Source: Sulfurimonas sp.
GTDB lineage: Bacteria > Campylobacterota > Campylobacteria > Campylobacterales > Sulfurimonadaceae
NCBI GenBank assembly: GCA_026987995.1
Contig: JALSMC010000293.1
Location: forward strand, 1 to 6,862
Reading direction: 5' to 3'
Length of the DNA: 6,862 nt
This document shows, piece by piece, positions 1 through 6,746 of this stretch. The notes under the pieces were generated by a model that was given only the letters and a program-made list of their open reading frames with translations, did not search any database and was not told where the DNA came from. The position numbers were made by a program, and so were the translations under genes. The stretch's first letter is position 1. Each line of letters starts with the position of its first letter.

Positions 1-648
1 CTTCGCATTATGTCCTGTAATAGTTCTTCCACCAAAACCAACGATACTACCATTTGCTGAGTGAATAGGAAAAGTAACTCTCTCTATAAAACGAGCATAC
101 GTCTGGTTACGGCTCGGTTCATACCCAACAACACCCATATCTATAGCCTCTTTTATAGCAAACTGTTGTGAGCGAATGTAGTTAAGTGTCGCATTAGAAT
201 CAGGAGCATAACCGATGCCAAACTTCTCAACACTACTCTTATAAATACCGCGTTCTTGAACATAAGCAGAAGCTATTTTATGTGTGCTCAGGAGTGTTTG
301 GTACCATTCGTTTAGCTTATCCATAACTTGTGAGCGAGGTTTGTTATGTTTGTTATCTGTGTGAGTGAGTGTGAAGTTATAGTTTTCAGCGAGTTTTTCT
401 AAAGCTTCAGGATAGTTAAGCTTCTCATACTCCATAACAAACTTCACAGAATCTCCACCAGCCCCGCAGCCAAAACAGTGATAAATTTGCTTCTGTGGGC
501 TTACAACAAATGAGGGGGATTTTTCATCGTGGAAGGGGCAAGGGGCTTTAAAGTTTCCCCCTGCTTTTTTCAACTCTACATAGTTTCCAACAACATCAAC
601 AATATCAAGTCGTGCTTTTAGGGCTTCTATGGAGTCTTGTGCAATCAT
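1..648 (-). CDS. dnaG: DNA primase DnaG, N-terminal part (cut by the left window edge)
   Basis: This is the primase that lays RNA primers at the replication fork, working with the replicative helicase DnaB. Translating the minus strand from the ATG at 648 gives 216 residues, open to the window edge; full-length DnaG is usually about 550-600 residues. The N-terminal CHC2 zinc ribbon is visible: CPFHDEKSPSF (C37, H40) and YHCFGCGAGGD (C58, C61). The start of the catalytic core follows, with ARFIERVTFPI and GSIVGFGGRTI at about 185-210. The TOPRIM domain and the helicase-binding C-terminus lie outside the window. The ATG is 15 nt downstream of the sensor kinase stop codon, on the same strand. 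No convincing Shine-Dalgarno precedes it; instead a TATAAT box ends 7 nt before the ATG. Read-through from the two-component operon, a private near-leaderless promoter, or both could express it. The identification is firm. Confidence 0.96.
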   Translation of the reverse strand, partial: MIAQDSIEALKARLDIVDVVGNYVELKKAGGNFKAPCPFHDEKSPSFVVSPQKQIYHCFGCGAGGDSVKFVMEYEKLNYPEALEKLAENYNFTLTHTDNKHNKPRSQVMDKLNEWYQTLLSTHKIASAYVQERGIYKSSVEKFGIGYAPDSNATLNYIRSQQFAIKEAIDMGVVGYEPSRNQTYARFIERVTFPIHSANGSIVGFGGRTITGHNAK

Positions 649-655
649 AAAGAGG

Positions 656-661
656 ATTATA
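656..661 (-). promoter_or_regulatory. candidate -10 box (TATAAT) for dnaG
   Basis: The minus strand reads GTAGAGTATAATCCTCTTT and then ATG. The hexamer is a perfect match to the sigma-70 -10 consensus. It is preceded by T-rich runs (TTTATTTTAGCTTTG) of the sort that replace a conserved -35 in Campylobacterota promoters. No good -35 hexamer is seen at 17 bp. The box ends 7 nt before the dnaG ATG, so initiation would fall at or within a base or two of the A of the start codon. An AT-rich hexamer in an AT-rich genome can arise by chance, so this is a candidate only. Confidence 0.35.
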
Positions 662-663
662 CT

Positions 664-1701
664 CTACAAAGCTAAAATAAACCGACTTCCCTCTCCTATT
701 TTACTCTCTACACTTATCTTTATATTCATCTCATCACAAAGTTTTTTTACTATGTGTAGACCTATTCCAATACCTCTGTCTTGTTCTTTATAAAAACGTT
801 CGAAGACTTTTTTAGGATTTTTGATTCCCTTACCTGTATCACTGATGATAAGTCTATTATCTTCAAATGAAATTCTCACTTCACCATCTTTTCTATTGTA
901 TTTTGCTGCATTTGACAAGATATTGTCCACTATGCGAGCAAAAGAATCTTTATTGAGATGCAGAGTTTTTGCTTGAACATCTACTATAAATTTCACTTCT
1001 TTGTAGTTTTTTTCTAGGAGTGCTACTCTCTCTTGTAAAAATACTTTGAGATTAAATTCATCTTTTTGCAGATCATGATTTGAGAGATACGAACGCAGAT
1101 TTGACTGGAGGTTTAAGATATTTTGTACTGTATTTTCTAAACGTGTTATCTTTTTGTTCTCACCTATCTCACTTTTTAGCATTGAGAGATTTAAACGCAG
1201 GGTAGAAAGAGGTGTATTAAAGTCATGCAAGATGTCTTTTATGAACTCTTCTGTCATTTTCAGAGCATTACGTAGAGGTGAAAGTGTATAAAATGAGAAA
1301 ATGGTGGAGAGTAAAACTATTAAAACCAAAACAATTACGAAGTTTATCGCTAAATCTTTTTGTAGTGAAGAAAGTTCTAAAAGATAACTCTTTTTGTCGT
1401 AGTGAATTTTAAGAGAGTTTTTTTGTGAGCCACCAATGGAAAAGTACCCACTAAGTCCATTATCATCTTTATATAGTTTATAAAGATCATATTTGTCTTT
1501 TGCAACGAAGTCTATACTAAACTCATCACATTTTAAATCATAACTACAGACTCGCATCTCATTGAACAATGACTCATCTAAACTCTTTATCTCTTTGTTG
1601 TATGCCAAAAAGAAGAGTGCACCTACAAGTAAACTTTGCGATACAAAAAAAAGTATAAAGCTCTTTAGTAATGATTCTAGTTCAACTTTTTTCAAGTACA
1701 T
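664..1701 (-). CDS. Two-component sensor histidine kinase
   Basis: This is an inner-membrane sensor kinase, the likely partner of the response regulator immediately upstream. Counted from the ATG at 1701 (345 residues), TM1 lies at about 8-34, a periplasmic loop of about 80 residues follows, and TM2 is at about 117-139. The loop carries two cysteines in CSYDLKC (C52, C58). The dimerisation and phosphoacceptor motif is LHDFNTPLSTLRL, with predicted phospho-His H159. The ATP-binding domain has an N-box (IVDNILSNAAKYN, about 257-269), a D-box (DTGKGI, D288), an F-box-like VFERFYKE and a G2 box (RGIGIGLHIVKK, about 309-320), so catalysis should be intact. An in-frame GTG at 1713 would add four residues (MVWG); the ATG is preferred because MYLKKVEL is a natural N-terminus. 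The frame overlaps the regulator's 3' end by 20 nt, suggesting translational coupling. The signal is unknown, though metal or envelope stress fits the neighbours. Confidence 0.93.
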   Translation of the reverse strand: MYLKKVELESLLKSFILFFVSQSLLVGALFFLAYNKEIKSLDESLFNEMRVCSYDLKCDEFSIDFVAKDKYDLYKLYKDDNGLSGYFSIGGSQKNSLKIHYDKKSYLLELSSLQKDLAINFVIVLVLIVLLSTIFSFYTLSPLRNALKMTEEFIKDILHDFNTPLSTLRLNLSMLKSEIGENKKITRLENTVQNILNLQSNLRSYLSNHDLQKDEFNLKVFLQERVALLEKNYKEVKFIVDVQAKTLHLNKDSFARIVDNILSNAAKYNRKDGEVRISFEDNRLIISDTGKGIKNPKKVFERFYKEQDRGIGIGLHIVKKLCDEMNIKISVESKIGEGSRFILAL

Positions 1702-2320
1702 ACCCCACACCACGTATATTTTTAATAGGTAAAGAAGTGATTTGTTTAAACTTGTTGAGTGCCACTCGGAGTGCTGTGTCTGAAGGATTTACTAAACAGT
1801 CCATAAGTATACTTTTATCTAAAACATTACCAATATTTGTCAGAAATATATCACATAAACACTCTTGAACTTCACCTAAAGAGACTAGTTTTTCATCGAT
1901 GTAGAGCTCTTTTTTACTCGCTACATATCGAAGTGTATTATAAATAATGTCACTGTTCACTTGAAGAAATTTTGCATTAACACGAATAAGAAGTTCTTGT
2001 GGAAAAAATGGTTTCTTGATGTAGTCATCCGCTCCGATTTCAAAAGCTTTTGAAATCGAGTTCATATCCACAAGAGCTGAGATAAAGATAGCAGGTGTAG
2101 TATCATCTGCCTCCCTTAAAGACTCTAAAAGTTCCAGTCCATTCATATCAGGAACATTAATGTCAAAAACATAAAGCTGATACTTTTTCTCATAGGAAGC
2201 ATCGATAGCATCGTCTCCATTGTGAACCATATCTACATGATAGTTTTGAGACTCTAAAAGTTCTTTAAGTGTTTCTGCTAATTCGATGTCATCTTCAAGT
2301 AAAAGTATATCTCTGCTCAT
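1682..2320 (-). CDS. OmpR-family response regulator
   Basis: This 212-residue cytoplasmic DNA-binding regulator is predicted to be phosphorylated by the kinase encoded just downstream. The receiver domain spans about 1-115, with the acidic pair E9/D10/D11 (LLLEDDIEL), phosphoacceptor D53 (YVFDINVPDMNG), the switch residue S81 (IFISAL) and conserved K103 (DDYIKKPF). The output domain at about 125-210 is a winged helix: it ends in IRGVGYVLEKS, the OmpR/PhoB wing signature, after a recognition-helix region with ALRVALNKFKQI. The rest of the output domain is divergent from OmpR/PhoB. The ATG lies 11 nt after the stop of the barrel-protein gene, with a purine-rich AAGAAGAG upstream as a weak ribosome-binding site. 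A perfect inverted repeat at 3691-3716 is one candidate target, by inference only. Similar regulators occur in many Campylobacterota, so no gene symbol is justified. Confidence 0.93.
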   Translation of the reverse strand: MSRDILLLEDDIELAETLKELLESQNYHVDMVHNGDDAIDASYEKKYQLYVFDINVPDMNGLELLESLREADDTTPAIFISALVDMNSISKAFEIGADDYIKKPFFPQELLIRVNAKFLQVNSDIIYNTLRYVASKKELYIDEKLVSLGEVQECLCDIFLTNIGNVLDKSILMDCLVNPSDTALRVALNKFKQITSLPIKNIRGVGYVLEKS

Positions 2321-2331
2321 AAGGCTCTTCT

Positions 2332-3171
2332 TTAGAAGAAATACCCTAAGCGAATAGAGGCATAATGATCACTTGCACTTGTGCTCAGTCCATAAGCATA
2401 TGAAAGTGTAGAGAACCAGTGAGAATCAATACTATAGTACCCATAAAGAGAAGCCGTTGTAATATCTTCTATGTTGGTGTAGATACTATCAACTGAGTTA
2501 TATGCACCACTGATGTAGAGTTTCTGTGTTGCATAGACACCTGCACCAACGCTATAACCTTGAGTATTTTGATAAAGTATTGTTGTCACATTTCCATCTG
2601 CTGCAACAACATTTACATCATCATCATTGATGATTGTATAAGAGTACCCACCAAAAAGGTTCACATTACCTAGATTATAACTGAGGTTTATATTTGCTGT
2701 GTAGTCCATGTTGTTGTTATCTAAAGTACTTTTATATGTTGGAAGTAAGGCACCTGCCCCTAAACGCAGTGAGAGGTTACGCATAGGTCTAAACTGGTAT
2801 GCCCCACCTACAAATGAGTCATAAAGTCCACTATCACTAAATCCATTTCCCTCTGTTGTAAAGTAAGAGGTAGATGCCTGTAGAGAAAAGTTTTTGTAGT
2901 AGTAATCTACTTGAACATTTCCTGCAAGACTATCTGTCGCATTAAGTGTTAAATAATCAGAGGCTGAGTAACTCGCTCCAAAAATAATATCGTAATGATG
3001 TGGTGAAACTAAACTTTTTTGTGTACATCCATTTATATCTACTAAATCTGTAAATGCTGTATTTGGACACCTGTCGATTGAATCTTCAACTCCATCCATA
3101 TCACTATCTACATATGCAAAAAGTGAACTAGCAAAGAGACCTAGTAGTAAAATATTTAAGACAATTTTCAT
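2332..3171 (-). CDS. Secreted outer-membrane beta-barrel protein with TSP3-like calcium-binding motif
   Basis: The 279-residue product opens with a clear signal peptide (MKIVLNILLLGLFASSLFA, cleavage near residue 19). Right after it comes an acidic motif, DSDMDGVEDSIDRCPNT (D22, D24, D26, D30, D33, C35) with a second cysteine at C49. This is the thrombospondin type 3/OmpA-linker pattern that binds calcium. From about residue 58 onward there are alternating, aromatic-rich segments (SYSASDYLTLNA, VQVDYYYKNFSLQAS, NLFGGYSYTI, TLSYAYGLS) and a C-terminal ASIRLGYFF. The terminal Phe is the usual outer-membrane barrel insertion signal. Roughly ten strands are plausible. There is no OmpA peptidoglycan-binding domain after the barrel and it is too short to be a TolC-type factor, so it is not the missing outer-membrane partner of the pump. 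A GGA sits about 10 nt before the ATG. It is 31 nt after the Met-rich gene and 11 nt before the regulator. The family and substrate are not recognised. Confidence 0.82.
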   Translation of the reverse strand: MKIVLNILLLGLFASSLFAYVDSDMDGVEDSIDRCPNTAFTDLVDINGCTQKSLVSPHHYDIIFGASYSASDYLTLNATDSLAGNVQVDYYYKNFSLQASTSYFTTEGNGFSDSGLYDSFVGGAYQFRPMRNLSLRLGAGALLPTYKSTLDNNNMDYTANINLSYNLGNVNLFGGYSYTIINDDDVNVVAADGNVTTILYQNTQGYSVGAGVYATQKLYISGAYNSVDSIYTNIEDITTASLYGYYSIDSHWFSTLSYAYGLSTSASDHYASIRLGYFF

Positions 3172-3202
3172 CTAAAATTCCATAATTTATTTAAGTTGGA
3201 AA

Positions 3203-3646
3203 CTACTGTGTCCAACCTTTTCCAAGTGTATGAGAGACATTTTGCATGTTTGTTGAACCACCTGTTCTTTCGTTATCATGCCCAAACTGACTACCAGCTT
3301 GTTGTTGATTCATGTTTTGCATTCTGTTCATCTCTTCACCATGTTCCATCTGCATCTCGCCAGCATGTTCTCGTGTTTGTGTTTGCATCTGTTCGCGTTT
3401 CATCTCACCTGATTCACTATTATGCTTTTGCATTTGTGTTCTCATCTGAGCTATAGCTTCTGATCTCTCTTGCTCATTCATAGTCGAGAGTTGTATTTTA
3501 AACTCATTCATCAACTCTACACGCTCTGATGCTGGTGCATCTTGAATAGCTTGAATCTGTGCATCAATAGTTGTAGCTACTTCTGCAAAACCTAATGTTA
3601 ATGTTCCCATCATTACTAGTGATAATAGTATTTTCATCGCTTTCAT
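3203..3646 (-). CDS. Small secreted Met/Gln/His-rich protein, possible periplasmic metal-binding or Spy/CpxP-like
   Basis: The gene encodes 147 residues with an N-terminal signal peptide (MKAMKILLSLVMMGTLTLGFA, cleavage near residue 21). The mature part has two halves. Residues about 27-75 look strongly helical, including MNEQERSEAIAQMRTQMQ, which loosely recalls the LTxxQ repeats of Spy/CpxP/ZraP periplasmic proteins. Residues about 76-147 are low-complexity and probably disordered, with repeated Met and Gln and scattered His. I count about 12 Met and 5 His in the mature chain and no Cys. A Met/His-rich secreted protein beside a metal-type RND pump suggests binding of copper, silver or another soft metal, but this is inference from composition and context. 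AAAGGA lies 7 nt before the first ATG; a second in-frame ATG is three codons on (3637). The gene is probably the first of the downstream operon, after an 82-nt gap. No family can be named confidently. Confidence 0.75.
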   Translation of the reverse strand: MKAMKILLSLVMMGTLTLGFAEVATTIDAQIQAIQDAPASERVELMNEFKIQLSTMNEQERSEAIAQMRTQMQKHNSESGEMKREQMQTQTREHAGEMQMEHGEEMNRMQNMNQQQAGSQFGHDNERTGGSTNMQNVSHTLGKGWTQ

Positions 3647-3673
3647 TTCCTAATCCTTTGTTTTGATAGTCGT

Positions 3674-3706
3674 AGTATCTCATAAGTATGTTAGTGAAGT
3701 GTTAGT
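3674..3706 (-). promoter_or_regulatory. candidate promoter/operator upstream of the Met-rich protein gene
   Basis: On the minus strand, ACTAAC (3706-3701) is followed after 5 nt by a second ACTAAC (3695-3690). This gives two 6-bp sites at 11-bp spacing, the layout typical of OmpR-family direct-repeat operators. Ten bases further on is GATACT (3679-3674), a 4/6 match to a -10 box, about 28 nt before the ATG at 3646. The direct repeat would cover the -35 position, as for a class II activator. Part of the repeat comes from the inverted repeat at 3691-3716, so the two readings compete. Evidence is weak. Confidence 0.25.
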
Positions 3707-3716
3707 ACTTCACTAA
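3691..3716. repeat. perfect 10-bp inverted repeat with 6-nt spacer between the pump gene and the Met-rich gene
   Basis: The arms are TTAGTGAAGT (3691-3700) and ACTTCACTAA (3707-3716), separated by GTTAGT. The match is perfect, and G-T wobbles flank it on both sides. In the pump transcript it would form a hairpin beginning 12 nt after the pump stop codon. No U-run follows the stem on either strand (minus continues CATACTTATG), so it is not a canonical intrinsic terminator. It could be a transcript-end or processing hairpin, an attenuating partial terminator, or a dimeric protein-binding site. The repeat itself is certain; its role is not. Confidence 0.8.
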
Positions 3717-3728
3717 TAAATGTAGAAA

Positions 3729-6700
3729 CTATTGTATCTCATCTCTACCCATATGTTCTTTTTTATAAAAAAGTAGATAAGTAGAAGGAAGTATAAGTAG
3801 TGTTAAAAGTGTCGAGCTTATAATACCACCTGTAATCACTACAGCAAGTGGATACTGAATCTCACTTCCTACACCAGTTGCAAACAACAGAGGTAGTATA
3901 CCAAAAAGTGTAGTAAATGCAGTCATAAGCACTGGTCGTAAACGTAATAGTGTTGCATCTTTTAAAAGAGTCTTTAGTCCCACATGAGGGAACTTCACTC
4001 GCAACTCATCTATAAAACTCACAAGCACGATACCATTAAGTATAGCAATGGCAAAGATGGCTAAAAAGCCTACAATAGCAGATACCGAAAGGTAGATACC
4101 ACTCACAACAAGAGCGATTATCCCACCGATGAAGCCAAAAGGAACATTGAGCAGAATTATCATCGCTTTTCCAAGAGAGTTAAATGCTGTAAAAAGTAGC
4201 AGTATAACTAATGCGATAGTGATAGGGATGATAACCATCAACTTCTCAGTCGCTTCTTTCATATTCTTGAAGTCACCTGCCCAGCCTATATAGTAGCCCG
4301 TTGGCATTTTTACATTTGCTTTGATGATGCTGTCGGCTTCTGCAACAAACGAGGCCACATCACGACCCTCTACTTCCATAGAGAGTACCATATAACGGCT
4401 CAGGTTCTCGCGTTTAATAAACGATGCCCCTTGTTTAATCTCTACATCACATATCTGATCAAGTGTCACAAGAGCACCTGACTTTGAACGTAGGGTTACT
4501 TTTTTTATACTTTGAACATCTAACTTGGCATCTTTTATCTTCGCGACTATGCCAAAACGGCGGATGCCTTCTATCTTCTCACTTACAGGCTCTTCGCCTA
4601 TACCATTACGGATAACATCCATCACCTCATCAACACTGATGCCATAACGAGCAAGTGCTAAATAGTCTGGTGTGATTTTTATCTGTGCTTGACCGAGTTG
4701 TGATTCAACTTCCATACGCTCTAAACCATCTACCCCAGCAATAGCTGACTGTATATCTTTTGAGATGCTATCTAGCACTTTTTGATCACTTCCGTAAATC
4801 TTTACAGCAAGTTCCGCTTTTACACCCTCTAACAGCTCTTCTATACGCATAGCAATGGGTTGCGTTGGAACAAACTGTACATAAGTAAAGTGGTGTTCTA
4901 AGTCTTCGTTCATTTTCTCTGTTAAAGCCTCGAGGTCTTCTATGTTTGGTTTAAGTGTAAGTAAAACCTCCATATAGTTTCCTTGAGCCGTCTCACCTTT
5001 TTCACTTCGCCCTATCATAGAAAGAATAGACTCTACTTCATTAGGGTAGTTTTTTAAGATGTACTTCTCAACTTCTTGTGCCGTAGTTGTAGACTGCGTT
5101 AGTGCTGTTCCAGGAATAGCAATAACTCTGTACATAATCGACTCTTCGTTTAACTCAGGCATAAACTCTCGCCCTTGTTGTGAGAGTACAAACACGAGCC
5201 CTACAAATAAAATAGATACACTAATGAGCATCTTTTTTGCATTGTTAAGAGCGAACATAAGTAGTGGAGTATAGCCTTTTTTGATAGCTTTCATCACGGC
5301 ATTTTCACCCGAACCCGTTGGTTTTAAAAGCAGTAAAATAAGTACAGGAACTAAAATAAGTGCTACTAAAAGTGAGCCAAGCATAACAAAAACAATGTTA
5401 AGTGCCATAGGGGAGTAGAGTTTTCCCGCTAAACCGTCAAGACTGAGTAGGGGGATAAAAACAGCTGCGATAATTAAAACTGCAAAAGTCACAGGAGTTG
5501 CTACCTCTTTTGCAGCCTCACTTACTACTTGAAGTTTATCGGTATCTGGTTCATCATGAAGTTTTCTAAAGGAGTTCTCGACTATAACTATGGTTCCATC
5601 AACTATCATCCCCACCGCAATTGCAAGACCTGAAAGACTCATAAGATTTGCTGAGAGGTTATAATAGTCCATAAGTAAAAATGCGATAAGCAAAGAGAGC
5701 GGGAGTGATAAAATAACAATAAAGGCACTTCTAAGCTCAAAAAGAAATAAAAACAGAACTATAGCCACTAAAATAACACCACTTGTTAGTGCAGATGTCA
5801 TAGTACTAACTGCCTTATGTGTAATCTCTGTTCTGTCATAAATAGTTCGTATACTTACTCCATCAGGAAGTGTTGAGTTTACTGTTTCTATCTTCTCTTT
5901 TATGCGTTCTACTACCTTGGCTGCGTTTGTTGCTGTGCGTTGGAGCACCATACCCATAACAGCCTCTTTGCCATCTATGCTAACAGACCCAAAACGCGGT
6001 GCTGAACCCGTACTAACAGTAGCTAAATCACCAATAGTGATAGACTGCCCAACCGAGCTTTTCACAACAGTATTACGAATGTCATCTAGTGTTTGGTATA
6101 ACCCAGCTCCACGGATGAGGTACTGCTCACGGTTAAACTCTAAGTATTGTCCCCCTGCTGCTTGGTTAGACTTTTGTAATGCAGTGACTATATCTGCATA
6201 AGTGATGTCAAAGTTTTGGAGTTTTTTTGTGTCTATGAGTACATCATACTGCTTATCATCTCCACCCCAACCGATAACCTCTTCAACACCAGGAACGGAC
6301 TTAAACAGAGGTGTTACTATGTACTTTTGCATCTCTTTGATTTCTCGAAGTGAGTACTTGCCTGTTGTGTCTTTTACCTCATACCAAAAGACTTGTCCTA
6401 GTCCTGTTGTGTTTGGTCCAAGCACTGGTTTTCCCCAGCCTTGTGGTATGTCTATAGAAGTAAGTCTCTCTGAAACTAACTGACGCAGAAAATAAATATC
6501 CATCGAGTCTTCAAAAAAGATACTCACATAAGAGAGTCCAAAGATAGAGTTTGACATGATGAGTTTTACCCCTGCCATACCTGAAACTGCTGACTCTATA
6601 GGGTAAGTGATGAGTTTTTCTATATCTTCTGCCGAATTTCCAGGACTTTCTGTATAGATAACGACCTGTTTAGGAGTTATGTCTGGAAATGCATCTACGG

Positions 6701-6746
6701 GAATCCCTTGGTAGGCTTTAAAACCAAACGCGGAGATATTGCTATC
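3729..6746 (-). CDS. Heavy-metal efflux RND transporter (CzcA/CusA family), 5'-truncated
   Basis: This is a proton-driven inner-membrane pump subunit of the HME-RND family, which exports metal ions through a periplasmic adaptor and an outer-membrane channel. Family homology reads from about 6746 (IPVDAFPDITPKQVVIYTESPG) to the stop at 3729. No ATG, GTG or TTG occurs in frame upstream of the ATG at 6578 (MAGVKL...; 949 residues), and a TAA at 6749-6747 closes the frame. The N-terminal cytoplasmic segment and most of TM1 are therefore absent, and the ORF from 6578 also skips the first 56 visible residues. In 6578-based numbering, the TM4 motif AVGMIVDGTIVIVEN (321-335) has the proton-relay D327 and E334. 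Porter domains and TM helices follow, ending with LNGIVLVSFIDELR and RLRPVLMTAFTTLFG (about 847-893). Adding the lost part restores about 1,030 residues, normal for the family. It is probably non-functional, a pseudogene by insertion, unless rescued by an unseen start. Substrate class is ambiguous. Confidence 0.9.
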   Translation of the reverse strand, partial: DSNISAFGFKAYQGIPVDAFPDITPKQVVIYTESPGNSAEDIEKLITYPIESAVSGMAGVKLIMSNSIFGLSYVSIFFEDSMDIYFLRQLVSERLTSIDIPQGWGKPVLGPNTTGLGQVFWYEVKDTTGKYSLREIKEMQKYIVTPLFKSVPGVEEVIGWGGDDKQYDVLIDTKKLQNFDITYADIVTALQKSNQAAGGQYLEFNREQYLIRGAGLYQTLDDIRNTVVKSSVGQSITIGDLATVSTGSAPRFGSVSIDGKEAVMGMVLQRTATNAAKVVERIKEKIETVNSTLPDGVSIRTIYDRTEITHKAVSTMTSALTSGVILVAIVLFLFLFELRSAFIVILSLPLSLLIAFLLMDYYNLSANLMSLSGLAIAVGMIVDGTIVIVENSFRKLHDEPDTDKLQVVSEAAKEVATPVTFAVLIIAAVFIPLLSLDGLAGKLYSPMALNIVFVMLGSLLVALILVPVLILLLLKPTGSGENAVMKAIKKGYTPLLMFALNNAKKMLISVSILFVGLVFVLSQQGREFMPELNEESIMYRVIAIPGTALTQSTTTAQEVEKYILKNYPNEVESILSMIGRSEKGETAQGNYMEVLLTLKPNIEDLEALTEKMNEDLEHHFTYVQFVPTQPIAMRIEELLEGVKAELAVKIYGSDQKVLDSISKDIQSAIAGVDGLERMEVESQLGQAQIKITPDYLALARYGISVDEVMDVIRNGIGEEPVSEKIEGIRRFGIVAKIKDAKLDVQSIKKVTLRSKSGALVTLDQICDVEIKQGASFIKRENLSRYMVLSMEVEGRDVASFVAEADSIIKANVKMPTGYYIGWAGDFKNMKEATEKLMVIIPITIALVILLLFTAFNSLGKAMIILLNVPFGFIGGIIALVVSGIYLSVSAIVGFLAIFAIAILNGIVLVSFIDELRVKFPHVGLKTLLKDATLLRLRPVLMTAFTTLFGILPLLFATGVGSEIQYPLAVVITGGIISSTLLTLLILPSTYLLFYKKEHMGRDEIQ

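Noticed and set aside
1702..1713. GTG start at 1713 for the sensor kinase
   Set aside because: It adds only MVWG, deepens the overlap with the regulator to 32 nt, and the ATG at 1701 gives a more natural N-terminus. It cannot be fully excluded.
1671..1868. Plus-strand 65-codon ORF
   Set aside because: It lies antisense over the regulator and kinase genes, has no recognisable domain, and both overlapped minus-strand genes have clear family motifs.
2326..2339. Small hairpin TCTTC-TTTA-GAAGA over the regulator's ribosome-binding region
   Set aside because: A 5-bp AT-rich stem is too weak to claim as regulatory; it is expected by chance in this composition.
2332..3171. TolC/CzcC-type outer-membrane factor for the pump
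   Set aside because: At 279 residues with an apparent all-beta barrel and terminal Phe, it lacks the long helical hairpins and usual 400+ residues of that family.
3196..3456. Plus-strand 86-codon ORF
   Set aside because: It is antisense to the Met-rich gene; its His/Phe/Ser-rich product is what the reverse complement of Met/Gln/Glu-rich coding gives.
3691..3716. Intrinsic terminator for the pump gene
   Set aside because: The stem is good but no T-run follows on either strand, so it is kept only as an inverted repeat of unknown role.
5059..6483. Three plus-strand ORFs (5059-5274, 5902-6201, 6202-6483)
   Set aside because: All sit antisense inside the RND pump gene, whose protein is strongly conserved through these regions; no motif or ribosome-binding site supports them.
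3729..6578. Intact RND gene starting at the ATG at 6578
   Set aside because: Family-conserved coding sequence continues in frame for 56 codons upstream of this ATG, and a protein starting there would lack TM1 and the first part of the porter domain; only CAGGT precedes it as a possible ribosome-binding site.
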